Shown here piece by piece: positions 26,772-35,556 of a DNA stretch of 64,000 nt. The translations under genes were made by a program, and so were the position numbers. Positions within the stretch are counted from its first letter, which is position 1. Each line of letters opens with the position of its first letter. The notes under the pieces are model-generated. The model did no database searches. It was not told where the DNA came from and saw only the letters and a list, made by a program, of their open reading frames with translations. The stretch comes from Roseomonas nitratireducens (GTDB taxonomy: Bacteria > Pseudomonadota > Alphaproteobacteria > Acetobacterales > Acetobacteraceae): the NCBI RefSeq assembly GCF_017813355.1, contig NZ_JAGIYZ010000002.1:186001-250000 (forward strand), given 5' to 3'.

Positions 26772-27508
26772 AGGCCGAGACGCTCGCCCGGCTGCAGGCC
26801 GAACGCGCCGCGCAGCGCCCCGTCGTGCTGCTGACGCGCCTGTCGGACGGGGAGCAGCATCTCTGGCCGCAGGAAGCACTGCCCGCGATGCTGGCCGAGG
26901 CGGCGCGCGTCGCGCTGGGCGCCGAGAAAGCCGCGACCGTGATGCTGGATGGGGAGGCCTGGTTCGTCCATCCGCACAACCCGCCGCTGCGCATCATCGT
27001 CGTCGGCGCCGTCCACATCGCCCAGGCCATGGCGCCGATGGCCGCACCGCTCGGCTTCTCGATGGCCGTGGTCGATCCGCGCCGTGCCTTCGCGACCGAG
27101 GAAAGGCTGCCCGGCGTGACCCTTTCGACCGACTGGCCGGACGAGGCGATGGCCGCGCTGAAGCCCGACATCCGCACCGCGGTGGTCACGCTGACGCACG
27201 ACCCGAAGCTCGACGATCCCGCGCTCGACGCCGCGCTGCGGAGCGAGGCCTTCTACATCGGCGCGCTCGGTAGCCGCCGCACCCATGCCAAGCGCGTCGC
27301 GCGGCTGAAGGACCTCGGCCACGACGACGCGGCGATCGCGCGCATCCACGCCCCCGTCGGGCTCGACATCGGCGCCGTGACGGCGGCCGAGATCGCGCTG
27401 TCGGTGATGGCGGAGATCGTCGCCGCGCGGCGTGGCGCCGCACTCGGCCAGCCGCGGCCGCTTCCCGCCCCCGAACAGGGCCGCGTCAGCATCGGGATCG
27501 GCGCATGA
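26768..27508 (+). CDS. XdhC/CoxF-family protein with Rossmann domain
   Basis: 246 aa from a GTG start overlapping the upstream stop. The C-terminal half (PLRIIVVGAVHIAQAMAPMA, ALRSEAFYIGALGSRRTHAK and RIHAPVGLDIGAVTAAEIAL) is the XdhC Rossmann domain that completes the cofactor chaperone. Residues 1-85 are a shorter helical region. Together with the 110-aa neighbour it makes up a two-piece XdhC. Stop overlaps mocA (ATGA). Confidence 0.88.
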   Translation: MKAETLARLQAERAAQRPVVLLTRLSDGEQHLWPQEALPAMLAEAARVALGAEKAATVMLDGEAWFVHPHNPPLRIIVVGAVHIAQAMAPMAAPLGFSMAVVDPRRAFATEERLPGVTLSTDWPDEAMAALKPDIRTAVVTLTHDPKLDDPALDAALRSEAFYIGALGSRRTHAKRVARLKDLGHDDAAIARIHAPVGLDIGAVTAAEIALSVMAEIVAARRGAALGQPRPLPAPEQGRVSIGIGA

Positions 27509-29148
27509 TCTTCGGCCCCACGCCGCTCGAGGAAGCCAAGGGCGCCATCCTCGCGCATTCGCTGCGCCTGACGGGCAAGGTCCTGAAGAAGGGCACGGTG
27601 CTCGACGACGCCGCGGTCGCCGCGCTGAAGGATGCCGGCAAGCGGGAGGTGATCACCGCGCGCCTCGAGGCCGGCGACGTGCCGGAGGACGAGGCGGCGG
27701 AACGGCTCGCCGTCGCGCTGACCGCGCCGCACATCGCCCGGTCCCGCGCCGCGACCGGGCGCGTGAACCTGTTCGCCGAGACGGCCGGCCTGCTCGTGAT
27801 CGACGCGAAGCGGATCGATGCCGTCAACGCGGTCGACGAAAGCCTGACGGTCGCGACCCTGCCGAACCACACCGTGGTCTCGGCCAAGGAGATGCTGGCG
27901 ACCATCAAGGTCATTCCCTTCGCCGTGCCGGGCCGCGTGCTGTCGGTTGTCGAGGCCGTGGCCCGCAGCGCGGCTGCGCCGCCGTTGACCATCCATCCCT
28001 TCCGCCCGCTGAAGGTGGGCCTGGTGCTGACCGAACTGCCCGGCATCAAGGAGAGCGTGATGGAGGGCGCGGTGGAGGCGACCTCCGCGCGCGTCGAGGC
28101 GCTGCACGGCACCATGCTGCCCGTCGAGCGCGTCCGCCACGAGGAAGGCTCGGTCGCCGAGGCGCTGTCGCGCCTGAAGCGCGCGGGGGCGGAGATCCTG
28201 CTGATCGCCGGCGCCTCGGCCGTGGTGGACCGGCGGGATGTCGGGCCGGCGGCGATCATCCGCGCCGGCGGCGCGATCACGCATTTCGGCATGCCGGTCG
28301 ACCCGGGCAACCTGCTCTGCCTGGGCGAGATCGCGGGCATCCCCGCCCTGGTCCTGCCCGGCTGCGCGCGCAGCCCGAAGCTCAACGGCTTCGACTGGGT
28401 GCTGGAACGCCTCTTCGCCGGGCTCAAGGTCAAGCGCGCGGACATCACGGCGATGGGCGTGGGCGGGCTGCTGAAGGAGATCGAGGTGCGCCCCCTGCCG
28501 CGCGAACAGGCGCCGCGCACGCCGGCGCCGCTGCTCGCCCCGCGCCGGGCGCGCACCGTCGCGGCGATCGTTCTCGCCGCCGGGCGGTCGCGCCGCATGG
28601 CGCCGCTGAACAAGCTGCTCGTCGCCGACCAGCAGGGCGTGCCGATGGTCGCCCGCGTCGTCGACAACGCGCTGGCTTCCCACGCCAGGCCGATCATCGT
28701 CGTGACGGGCCATGAGCGCGACCGGGTGGAGGAAGCGCTGTCGGGGCGCCCCGTCCTCTTCGCCCATGCCGAGCATTATGCCGAGGGGCTGTCGGCCTCG
28801 CTGAAGGCCGGACTCGCGGCCCTGCCCGAGGAAGCGGAGGGCTTCCTCGTCTGCCTGGGCGACATGCCGCTGGTGGCGGGACCGATGCTCGACCGGCTGA
28901 TCGCCGCCTTCGACCCGGAGGAAGGCCGCGCGATCGTCATGCCGACCTTCCGCGGCAAGCAGGGCAACCCGATGCTCTGGAGCCGCGAGTTCCTGCCCGA
29001 GATGGCCTCGATCACCGGCGATGTCGGCGCCCGCCACTTGGTCGGCAAGCATGCCGACCGGATGGTCGAGGTCGAGATGGCCGACGACGCCGTGCTGCGG
29101 GACTTCGACACGACGGACGCGCTGAAGGGGTTGCCGCGGAGCGGCTGA
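27505..29148 (+). CDS. MoeA-like / MocA-type nucleotidyltransferase fusion
   Basis: 547 aa with two parts. Residues 1 to about 345 are a MoeA-like molybdopterin-binding domain (HSLRLTGKVLKKGTVLDDAA, DRRDVGPAAIIRAGGAITHF, GMPVDPGNL). About 355-547 is a MobA/MocA-like NTP transferase (AAIVLAAGRSRRMAPLNKLL, with GDMPLVAGPMLDRLI and GKQGNPMLW). The second part predicts CTP:molybdopterin cytidylyltransferase activity (MCD cofactor, as used by xanthine-dehydrogenase-family enzymes). Such fusions are often mis-annotated as IspE-like. It is the last gene of the accessory operon and converges on GT61 with 15 bases between stops. Confidence 0.85.
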   Translation: MIFGPTPLEEAKGAILAHSLRLTGKVLKKGTVLDDAAVAALKDAGKREVITARLEAGDVPEDEAAERLAVALTAPHIARSRAATGRVNLFAETAGLLVIDAKRIDAVNAVDESLTVATLPNHTVVSAKEMLATIKVIPFAVPGRVLSVVEAVARSAAAPPLTIHPFRPLKVGLVLTELPGIKESVMEGAVEATSARVEALHGTMLPVERVRHEEGSVAEALSRLKRAGAEILLIAGASAVVDRRDVGPAAIIRAGGAITHFGMPVDPGNLLCLGEIAGIPALVLPGCARSPKLNGFDWVLERLFAGLKVKRADITAMGVGGLLKEIEVRPLPREQAPRTPAPLLAPRRARTVAAIVLAAGRSRRMAPLNKLLVADQQGVPMVARVVDNALASHARPIIVVTGHERDRVEEALSGRPVLFAHAEHYAEGLSASLKAGLAALPEEAEGFLVCLGDMPLVAGPMLDRLIAAFDPEEGRAIVMPTFRGKQGNPMLWSREFLPEMASITGDVGARHLVGKHADRMVEVEMADDAVLRDFDTTDALKGLPRSG

Positions 29149-29163
29149 GGCCCGCCGCGGCGA

Positions 29164-30099
29164 TCAGCCTGCCAGGATCGCGGCCGCGACCGCCGCCGGG
29201 TCGGCAAGGCGCACCGACTGGCGCGGCCCGACCACGGCGGGCGCGCCGTCGAGGGCGACGGGCAGGAGCTCCTGCGCGAAGCCCTTCGCCGCCGCGATGG
29301 TCTCGTAGGTCCGCACCAGGTCGCGGTGCAGCCCGCGGCTGAGGATGGACACGCGCGCCGGCACGGCATCGAACAGCAGCAGCAGGTGCAGCGCCGATCC
29401 CATGAAGCCCGCGATCCGCTCCGCCCCGGCGATCGCGGCGAGCTGCCCGGGCAGCGACAGCGTCTCCGGGTGCAGGATCGTCCAGCCCGCATCGACCAGG
29501 CGCGCCTCCACCGCCGCCTCGCCCTCGACCCGCGCGACCCTCTCCGGCAGGGCGCTGCGCGATAGCCAGACGCGCTTGCCCCACTGAACCAAGCCATAGG
29601 GCGCGATGCCGAGGGACGCGGCCTGGGCCGGGTGGAACCAGCCGCCGAAGACGCAGCCCTGCCGCGGCACGACCAGCTCCTCCACCGTCACCGGCTCGTC
29701 GAGGACGCTGCCATCGGGCGCGGCGAGGCCCGCGAAGCCGAGCAGCGTCGCCATGTCGCGGGAGACGCCCGGCCCCTGACGGTGCCACAGCACCGGCGTG
29801 TCCGGCGCGGTGCGCAGGTGCCAGGCGCGCGCCAGCCCCTCGATCAGCCCATGCCCGAAATGCGGCACCAGCACCCCGCCATAGACGTGCCGCCCGGCGA
29901 TGCGGCGGACGGGCGGGCGCGGCGGCGCGGTCGCGAGGTCGAGCGCCCGGTGCCGCCAGGCCGCTTCCGGCACCGGCCGCCCCGCCGCGTCGAAGACGCC
30001 GAGCACGAAGGGATAGACCGGCGTCGGCCCCGGTTCCGGCGGGACGAGCAGCGCATCGCGCACCACCGCGAGGCCGAGGCGGTCCGGCGCGTCGTTCAT
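29164..30099 (-). CDS. GT61 (DUF563) glycosyltransferase family protein
   Basis: 311 aa, soluble. The C-terminal half carries the GT61 pattern: SLPGQLAAIAGAERIAGFMG with SALHLLLLFDAVPARVSILS. An N-terminal GGVLVPHFGHGLIEGLARAW resembles the substrate region. GT61 enzymes transfer sugars (xylose, GlcNAc and others). The ATG overlaps the stop of the upstream gene (ATGA), so the two GT61 genes are translationally coupled. Donor and acceptor cannot be read. Confidence 0.7.
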   Translation of the reverse strand: MNDAPDRLGLAVVRDALLVPPEPGPTPVYPFVLGVFDAAGRPVPEAAWRHRALDLATAPPRPPVRRIAGRHVYGGVLVPHFGHGLIEGLARAWHLRTAPDTPVLWHRQGPGVSRDMATLLGFAGLAAPDGSVLDEPVTVEELVVPRQGCVFGGWFHPAQAASLGIAPYGLVQWGKRVWLSRSALPERVARVEGEAAVEARLVDAGWTILHPETLSLPGQLAAIAGAERIAGFMGSALHLLLLFDAVPARVSILSRGLHRDLVRTYETIAAAKGFAQELLPVALDGAPAVVGPRQSVRLADPAAVAAAILAG

Positions 30100-31253
30100 C
30101 CCCCCAGCAGGTCCCATGTCCGCAACTGCGCCAGCAGCGCGGGGATGTCGACGCGGCAGCGCGCCTCATGCCCCTGCCCCGCCACCGGGTCCATCAGCCA
30201 GCCATGCCAGGCGAGGCCGCGCAGCATGGCCAGCCGCGCATGGGTCGGCACGCCGTAGCCGGCGGGGTGGAGTTCGACCAGCGCCGCGCCGGGCGCGGCG
30301 AAGCCGGCATTGGTCAGCCCCGCCCCATGCGCCCCGAGGATCAGCCGTGCCGCGGCGAAGCGCGCCACCTGCGCGGCGTAGGGCAGCGCGCCGGGCGTCA
30401 CGACCTCGAACCCCTCCGCGGCCAGCGCCTCGGCCAGCGCTTCCTCGTTCTCGATGGCCCGGCGGCCGGGCGCGTCGAAGCGGGCGACATAGACCCGCGG
30501 CCCCGCCGGCGCGGCGGCGACGCCGGCGCGGATGGCGGCGAAGGCACGGCCCGCATGGGCGCCTGGCGTGACCGAGACGGCGAGCGGCGACGGCCAGGCG
30601 AGCGCCGCGCAGCGCACCAGCCCGCCCGAGCGCAGAACCGGCCCGGTCCAGGGCGTCAGCCGCAGCGCTCCGTCCTGGAAGGCGGGCAGGCCGACATGCA
30701 GGAGGATCGGCACCTCCCGCCCCAGCGCTTCCCGCCCGAGCGCCAGGGCGGCGAGGCAGTCCGCGTGCCAATGCCAGTAGTTCCGCCCGCCCGGCGTCTG
30801 CATGCACAGGACGGGGCCATCGACCCGCGTCGCGATCCCTTCCGCCCAGCCCTGGGCGAAGCGTGGCTCGGCCAGGAACTCCGCCACCCGGCCGCGATGC
30901 CAGGGGGGAATGCTCTCGAGCAGCGGGCGGCCGCCCAGGAAGACGGTCCAGGACCCGGTATGGACCAGCGCATCGGCCAGCACATGGATCATCGCCGGCG
31001 GGGCGACGGGCGCGGGGTCCAGCAGGGCGCCGAGGCGCGGCACGGCGGCGAGGCCCGCCGGCGCCGCCTTCAGGCCGCCGGTGGCCGAAAGCCGTTCGGC
31101 CGGTGCGATGGCGAAGGTCCCGGCTTCTCCCCGCAGCAGGGCGCCCCGCGCGCCCTCGGCACCGCCCTCCCGCGCCGGGCAGGCCTCGGCCAGCCGGATC
31201 GGCGGCGCGGCGGCCAGCGCGGCGAGGTCGAGCGCCGTGCCTCCGTCAGCCAA
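30096..31253 (-). CDS. GT61 family glycosyltransferase
   Basis: About 385 aa. Blocks: QTPGGRNYWHWHADCLAALA (GT61 N-terminal NxxH-type segment), then ARLILGAHGAGLTNAGFAAP and GAALVELHPAGYG, which are the classic GT61 'GxHGAGLTN' and 'ELxP' motifs. The start is taken as TTG 31253, overlapping the amidase by eight bases; ATG 31295 is in frame but adds an Arg/Pro-rich stretch typical of shadow reading. Probably involved in surface or secreted glycan synthesis together with the partner GT61 gene. Confidence 0.8.
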   Translation of the reverse strand: MADGGTALDLAALAAAPPIRLAEACPAREGGAEGARGALLRGEAGTFAIAPAERLSATGGLKAAPAGLAAVPRLGALLDPAPVAPPAMIHVLADALVHTGSWTVFLGGRPLLESIPPWHRGRVAEFLAEPRFAQGWAEGIATRVDGPVLCMQTPGGRNYWHWHADCLAALALGREALGREVPILLHVGLPAFQDGALRLTPWTGPVLRSGGLVRCAALAWPSPLAVSVTPGAHAGRAFAAIRAGVAAAPAGPRVYVARFDAPGRRAIENEEALAEALAAEGFEVVTPGALPYAAQVARFAAARLILGAHGAGLTNAGFAAPGAALVELHPAGYGVPTHARLAMLRGLAWHGWLMDPVAGQGHEARCRVDIPALLAQLRTWDLLGG

Positions 31254-32514
31254 GCGCCGACTGCACCCAGCCCGCCCAGGCGAGCGTGGCCGCATCCTCG
31301 CCGATCCGCCCGGCGACCTGCACGCCGAGCGGCAGGCCGCGCGGTCCGGTCCCGGCGGGCACCGTCGCGCAGGGCACGTGCAGCAGCGTCCAGAGCGTGT
31401 TGAAGGCGGGATCGCCCGTCCAGGCGAGGCCTTCGGGCGCCTCGCCCGGCGCGGAGGGCGTCAGTACCGCGTCGAAGCCCGCGAGCGCGTCGGCATAGGC
31501 GGCGCGGGCGGCGGCGAAGGCGATGCGGCCCTCGACGAGCTTCGCCACCGGCTGGGTGCGGGCCCAGCCCATCCGCTCGGCCAGCACGGGGGACAGCTGC
31601 GCCCCGGCATGGTCGACCTCCCAGCCGATCGCCTCGGCCGATTCCATGTTCATCACATGCGGGTGGGCATCGACCGCGGCGGCGCAGGCGGCCGGAAGGT
31701 CGAGCGGCACGACCTCGGCCCCCGCGCGGCGGCAGGCCTCGGCCACGCGCTCCATCAGGGCGAGCGTCTCGGGCGCGGCCTGGTCGGCGGTCGGGCCCAT
31801 CACCAGCGCGAGGCGCGGCGCGCGGGGCGCCTTGGCGGCCGGGTTGCCATGGTCGATGCCCGTCATGGCGGACATGGCCAGCGCGCAATCGGCGACGCTG
31901 CGCGCCATGACGCCGATGGTGTCGAGGCTCTCGCTCATCACCTTCATGCCGGCGCGGTGCAGCGTGCCGTAGGACGGCTTGAAGCCGACCACGCCGCAAT
32001 AGGCCGCCGGGCGGACGATGCTGCCCGCCGTCTGGGTGCCGAAGGCGAGCGGGAAGAAGCCCGCCGCGACGCCGGCGGCGGACCCCGAGGAGGACCCGCC
32101 GGGCGTATGCTTCAAATTCCGCGGGTTGGCGGTCGGTCCCGGATGGCGGGTGGCGAATTCCGTCGTCACCGTCTTGCCGATGATCACCGCGCCCGCGCGG
32201 CGCGCCGCGGCGACGCAGGCGGCGTCCGAGCGCGGCCGGTGCCCCGCCCAGATCGGCGAGCCGTATTGCGAGGGCTGGTCGGCCGTGTCGATCACGTCCT
32301 TGACCGCGAAGGGAATCCCGCCGAGCGGGCCGTCCTTCGCCGCCGCCGCGGCACGGCGGGCCAGCGCCGGGTCGAGCCAGGCGAAGGCCCGCACCTCGGG
32401 CTCCCGCGCCGCGACGCGGTCGAGGCAGGCCTCCATCAGGGCGGCGGGGGAAAGGCGGCCGGCGGCGATCGCGGCGCGGGCCTCGGTGGCGGTCAGGTCG
32501 GGGATGTCGGTCAT
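31246..32514 (-). CDS. Amidase (amidase signature family)
   Basis: 422 aa from ATG 32514. It has the AS-family Ser-cis-Ser-Lys: Lys in GGIPFAVKDVIDTADQP and the TPGGSSSGSAAGVAAGF segment, with AFGTQTAGSIVRPAAYCGVV after it. It hydrolyses amide bonds of unknown substrates (similar to GatA-like or atzF-type amidases). It lies upstream of the two GT61 genes with an overlap, forming a three-gene operon. Confidence 0.9.
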   Translation of the reverse strand: MTDIPDLTATEARAAIAAGRLSPAALMEACLDRVAAREPEVRAFAWLDPALARRAAAAAKDGPLGGIPFAVKDVIDTADQPSQYGSPIWAGHRPRSDAACVAAARRAGAVIIGKTVTTEFATRHPGPTANPRNLKHTPGGSSSGSAAGVAAGFFPLAFGTQTAGSIVRPAAYCGVVGFKPSYGTLHRAGMKVMSESLDTIGVMARSVADCALAMSAMTGIDHGNPAAKAPRAPRLALVMGPTADQAAPETLALMERVAEACRRAGAEVVPLDLPAACAAAVDAHPHVMNMESAEAIGWEVDHAGAQLSPVLAERMGWARTQPVAKLVEGRIAFAAARAAYADALAGFDAVLTPSAPGEAPEGLAWTGDPAFNTLWTLLHVPCATVPAGTGPRGLPLGVQVAGRIGEDAATLAWAGWVQSALG

Positions 32515-32650
32515 GCCGTCATGACGCTGCGGACCTCGCCCGCGGTCAAGCGGACGCGAATTGTTGCGGTGCCATGTCATGCCGTATCCGGATGGAAAAC
32601 GCCATGCCGATGTGCTGGCGCGCGGCGCCGTCAGGTGCCATCTCTCGCCC

Positions 32651-33145
32651 ATGGCCAGTCCCATCCGGGTCGCGCGCGCCCCGGACGGGGTCCTCGCCTA
32701 TGCGATCCCCCTCCCGCCCGAGAGCCTGCCGCCGGTCGTGCCGCGCGAGCTCGAATCCGCCTGGGAGCACGCGCGCGCCGCGGCCGCGGCCGAGCGCTGG
32801 GGCGCGCCCCGGCGCCTGCTGTTCCGCCGGGCGGATGGCAGCGCCATGGAAATGCTGCTGGCCGACGCCGACGCCGCCTGCTGGGCGGAGGCGGTGGACG
32901 CGGTCCATGACCTCGGCACGGTGGCGGGACTGTCGGTCTGCCTGCGGCTGCTCGCGCTGATCGAGCTGATGACGCGGGCGCAGTGGATGCGCGGTCTTTT
33001 CACCCTGGGATCGGAAGGCGCGGAACTGCACCCGGCGCTGCTGCGCGCGGCCGCGACCCTGCCGCTGGACGCGGCCGCGCGGTTCGACGAAACGGGCCTC
33101 AGGCGCCTATTGTCGCGTCCGATTCCTTCCGGAGTGTCCGCATGA
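32651..33145 (+). CDS. Hypothetical protein, helical
   Basis: 164 aa from ATG 32651 (MASPIRVARAPDGVLAYAIP). Mostly helical with Ala-rich segments (ELESAWEHARAAAAAERWG). No family recognised. It ends with an ATGA overlap onto a small lipoprotein gene, which suggests a small operon. The open frame extends upstream to 32561 but without a good start. Role unknown. Confidence 0.55.
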   Translation: MASPIRVARAPDGVLAYAIPLPPESLPPVVPRELESAWEHARAAAAAERWGAPRRLLFRRADGSAMEMLLADADAACWAEAVDAVHDLGTVAGLSVCLRLLALIELMTRAQWMRGLFTLGSEGAELHPALLRAAATLPLDAAARFDETGLRRLLSRPIPSGVSA

Positions 33146-33516
33146 TCCGCCTGGCGCCCCTGCTGCTGCTTCTCGCCGCCTGTGCCGAGACCGCCGCGCC
33201 GCCGCCGCCGCCCGCGCCGCGCCCCGCCGCTGCCGCCGCGCAGGGCAACGACTCCGCGCTGCGCAACGCCTGCGAGGCAGAGGCCGAGCGCGCCGTCGCC
33301 TTCCGCGAGCGCGGGCAGGATTCGCGGCTCGACCGCGACATCGGCGCGACGGACGCGACCAACACCATCCCTTCCCTGCGCGTGCAGTCGGACGCCTATG
33401 GCCGCCGCGTGCTGCGGGAAGAACTGATCCGCGACTGCATCCGCGCCAACACGGCCGGGCCGCGGCCGCAGGACCGCGCGCAACCCGCCGCGGCGCAGCG
33501 CGGGCGGAGGAACTGA
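33142..33516 (+). CDS. Small lipoprotein
   Basis: 124 aa. The N-terminus MIRLAPLLLLLAACAET is a lipoprotein signal with lipobox LAAC. A Pro/Ala-rich linker (about 18-32) and a charged helical part (RNACEAEAERAVAFRERGQD onward) follow. The tail is Gln/Arg-rich. Family not recognised. The ATG overlaps the upstream stop. Confidence 0.65.
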   Translation: MIRLAPLLLLLAACAETAAPPPPPAPRPAAAAAQGNDSALRNACEAEAERAVAFRERGQDSRLDRDIGATDATNTIPSLRVQSDAYGRRVLREELIRDCIRANTAGPRPQDRAQPAAAQRGRRN

Positions 33517-33535
33517 GGGCGCGGCCCGCCGCGCC

Positions 33536-34780
33536 GTGGCTTCCCTCGGCACGCTCCGGCGCGCGCTCTCGCACCGCAACGCGCGCATCTTCTTCGGCGC
33601 GTCGCTGACCGCCTGGACGGGCCTTTGGATGCACCGCATCGCGGTGTCCTGGCTCGCCTGGGAACTGACGGAAAGCGCCTTCTGGGTCGGCGTCGTCGCC
33701 TTCTGCGACCTGGCACCCGCGGTCATCTTCAGCCCGCTGGCCGGTGCCGTGGCGGATCGCGCGGACCGGCTGCGCATGACCATGCTGAGCCAGGCGGCGA
33801 TCGGCCTGAACGCCGCGGTGATCGCACTGCTGGTCGCGAGCGGCTCGATGACCATCGGCGTGCTGCTGGTGCTGGAAGTGGCCGGCGGCATCGCCGCGTC
33901 CTTCGCCCAGCCGGCGCGGCAATCCCTGATGCCGGGCCTGGTGCCGCGCGCCGACCTGCCGGCCGCCGTGGCGCTCAATTCGCTGACCTTCAACGTGGCG
34001 CGCTTCATCGGCCCGGCGCTGGCCGCGCCGCTGATCGCCGTGGCCGGCGTCTGGCCGGCGGTCGCGGTCAATGCGCTGGCCTATGCGGTCGCCACCGCGA
34101 CGACGCCGATGCTGCGTGTCGAGGAATCCCAGCGCCGCGGCCATGCCGCGACGGCCTCCCTGTTCGGGGAGATGGTCGACGGCGTGCGCTACGCGGCGCG
34201 CCATCCGGGCCTGGGGCCGATCCTCGCCTTCTCGGCGGTGGGCGCCGTGCTGCTGCGCGGGGTGCAGGAGATCCTGCCGCCCTATGTGGAGCGCATCTTC
34301 GGCCTGGGCCCCGGCGCGCTCGCGGGGCTGACGGCCGCGTTCGGCGTCGGCGCGCTCTGCGCGGGGCTGGTGGTCGCGGCGCGGGGCAAGCTCGCGGGCA
34401 CGACGCGGCTGGCGGTGCTCGGCGTCGGCGCGCTCGGCGTCGCGACGGCGGGCTTCGCGGCGACGGGGTCCTTCGCCATCGGCCTGGTCTGCGCCGTGCT
34501 GATGGGCGCGGCCGGATCCGTCCATGGCATCAGCGTGCAGACGCTGGCGCAGAGCGCCTCCGACCCGTCCATGCGCGGTCGGGTGCTGAGCCTGTGGGGC
34601 CTGATCACCCGCGCCTGCCCTGCCCTCGGCGCGCTGCTGCTCGGCGGCGCGGGGGAGGTGTTCGGGTTGCGCTGGCCGACCCTGGTCGCCGTCGCCCTGT
34701 CGCTGCTGGTCGTCGCCTGGGGCCTCGCGCGGCTGCCGCGGATGGCCGCGGCGCTGGAGGCCCCGCCGGCGGGACGCTGA
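33536..34780 (+). CDS. MFS transporter
   Basis: 414 aa from GTG 33536. About 12 hydrophobic segments; the N-half has FFGASLTAWTGLWMHRIAVSW and GAVADRADRLRMTMLSQAA (MFS motif A-like), plus QPARQSLMPGLVPRADLPAA, typical of the MFS_3/enterobactin-exporter-like group that exports small molecules. The two halves are separated near residue 200 (VEESQRRGHAATASLFGEMV). Substrate is unknown. Converges with the CHAT-like gene across a 66-bp gap with no terminator seen. Confidence 0.88.
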   Translation: MASLGTLRRALSHRNARIFFGASLTAWTGLWMHRIAVSWLAWELTESAFWVGVVAFCDLAPAVIFSPLAGAVADRADRLRMTMLSQAAIGLNAAVIALLVASGSMTIGVLLVLEVAGGIAASFAQPARQSLMPGLVPRADLPAAVALNSLTFNVARFIGPALAAPLIAVAGVWPAVAVNALAYAVATATTPMLRVEESQRRGHAATASLFGEMVDGVRYAARHPGLGPILAFSAVGAVLLRGVQEILPPYVERIFGLGPGALAGLTAAFGVGALCAGLVVAARGKLAGTTRLAVLGVGALGVATAGFAATGSFAIGLVCAVLMGAAGSVHGISVQTLAQSASDPSMRGRVLSLWGLITRACPALGALLLGGAGEVFGLRWPTLVAVALSLLVVAWGLARLPRMAAALEAPPAGR

Positions 34781-34846
34781 TTGGCCCGGCAGATCCGCGC
34801 GGGCCCGCGCCGCAGGGCCGCGGGCGGGACCGGCGCGCCGCCGCGA

Positions 34847-35455
34847 TCAGATCACGCCCGGGGCGCCCATGTTCATCGGGCGGGGGCGGAACTCGGTCCC
34901 ACGCGTGTCGCCCGGACGGAAGCGATAGACCGGGCCTTCCCACCCGCCGAAGTCGATCGGCGAGGTCTGCGCAAAGCCGATCCGCGTCCAGAAGGTCTCG
35001 GCACCCCGCGTGTAGCGCTGGACATCCCGCCCGGCGATGACCTCCGCGCCCGTCCAGGCGGCGAGCTCGGCGCAGAAGCGCTGCCCGTCCCCGCGCGTCA
35101 TGCGGTTTCCCGGGCCAACGGCCGCCGTGGCGCAGGCGAAGATGACGATCTGCCCCACCAGGCCACGCCAGCGATGGGTCAGCGACACGTTGCGCAGATC
35201 GAGGTTTTCCCCGCAGAGCACGAGGCCGAAGCCGCCATGCGGGACGTTGGTCGAGAGGCCCCGCGCCATGTCCGCCGGGATCTCGATGCCGTGGCAGAAC
35301 ACGTGCAGCACGTCGAGCCTGCGCATCGTCGCATTCGCGTGCACCATCCCGATGGCCTCGCGCAGCGGCGTCCCGCCGTCCACGACGAAGGTGTAGTCGT
35401 AGCCGCGCGGGGTCCGGCCTTCGAGGCGGCTGTCGTGCAGGATCATGGATGTCAT
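34847..35455 (-). CDS. CHAT/caspase-like (clan CD) cysteine-peptidase-fold protein
   Basis: 202 aa from ATG 35455 (MTSMILHDSRLEG); ATG 35470 is an alternative and neither has a clear Shine-Dalgarno site. The core LDVLHVFCHGIEIP (His55-Gly, preceded by hydrophobic residues) and GQIVIFACATAAVGPG (Cys108) has the H-G...A-C dyad spacing of caspase/CHAT-type peptidases, with a GGFGLVLCGENL strand between. CHAT proteins act in proteolytic immune and signalling systems when paired with partners. No partner is adjacent. Family placement is inferred from motifs only. The divergent neighbour is the Gfo/Idh gene. Confidence 0.55.
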   Translation of the reverse strand: MTSMILHDSRLEGRTPRGYDYTFVVDGGTPLREAIGMVHANATMRRLDVLHVFCHGIEIPADMARGLSTNVPHGGFGLVLCGENLDLRNVSLTHRWRGLVGQIVIFACATAAVGPGNRMTRGDGQRFCAELAAWTGAEVIAGRDVQRYTRGAETFWTRIGFAQTSPIDFGGWEGPVYRFRPGDTRGTEFRPRPMNMGAPGVI

Positions 35456-35556
35456 GCGAGGATGGTCCATCGATGGCGTCGGCGTGCATTCAAGACGGCG
35501 CCGGCGCCGCGGACAATGAAACGGTTCCGTCACTGGAACATCGAAGGGCTTGATTG

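Noticed and set aside
26439-27508. Split XdhC as a frameshifted single gene
   Set aside because: The GTGA overlap, separate starts and complete domains on each side fit two genes, as is usual in cox-type clusters.
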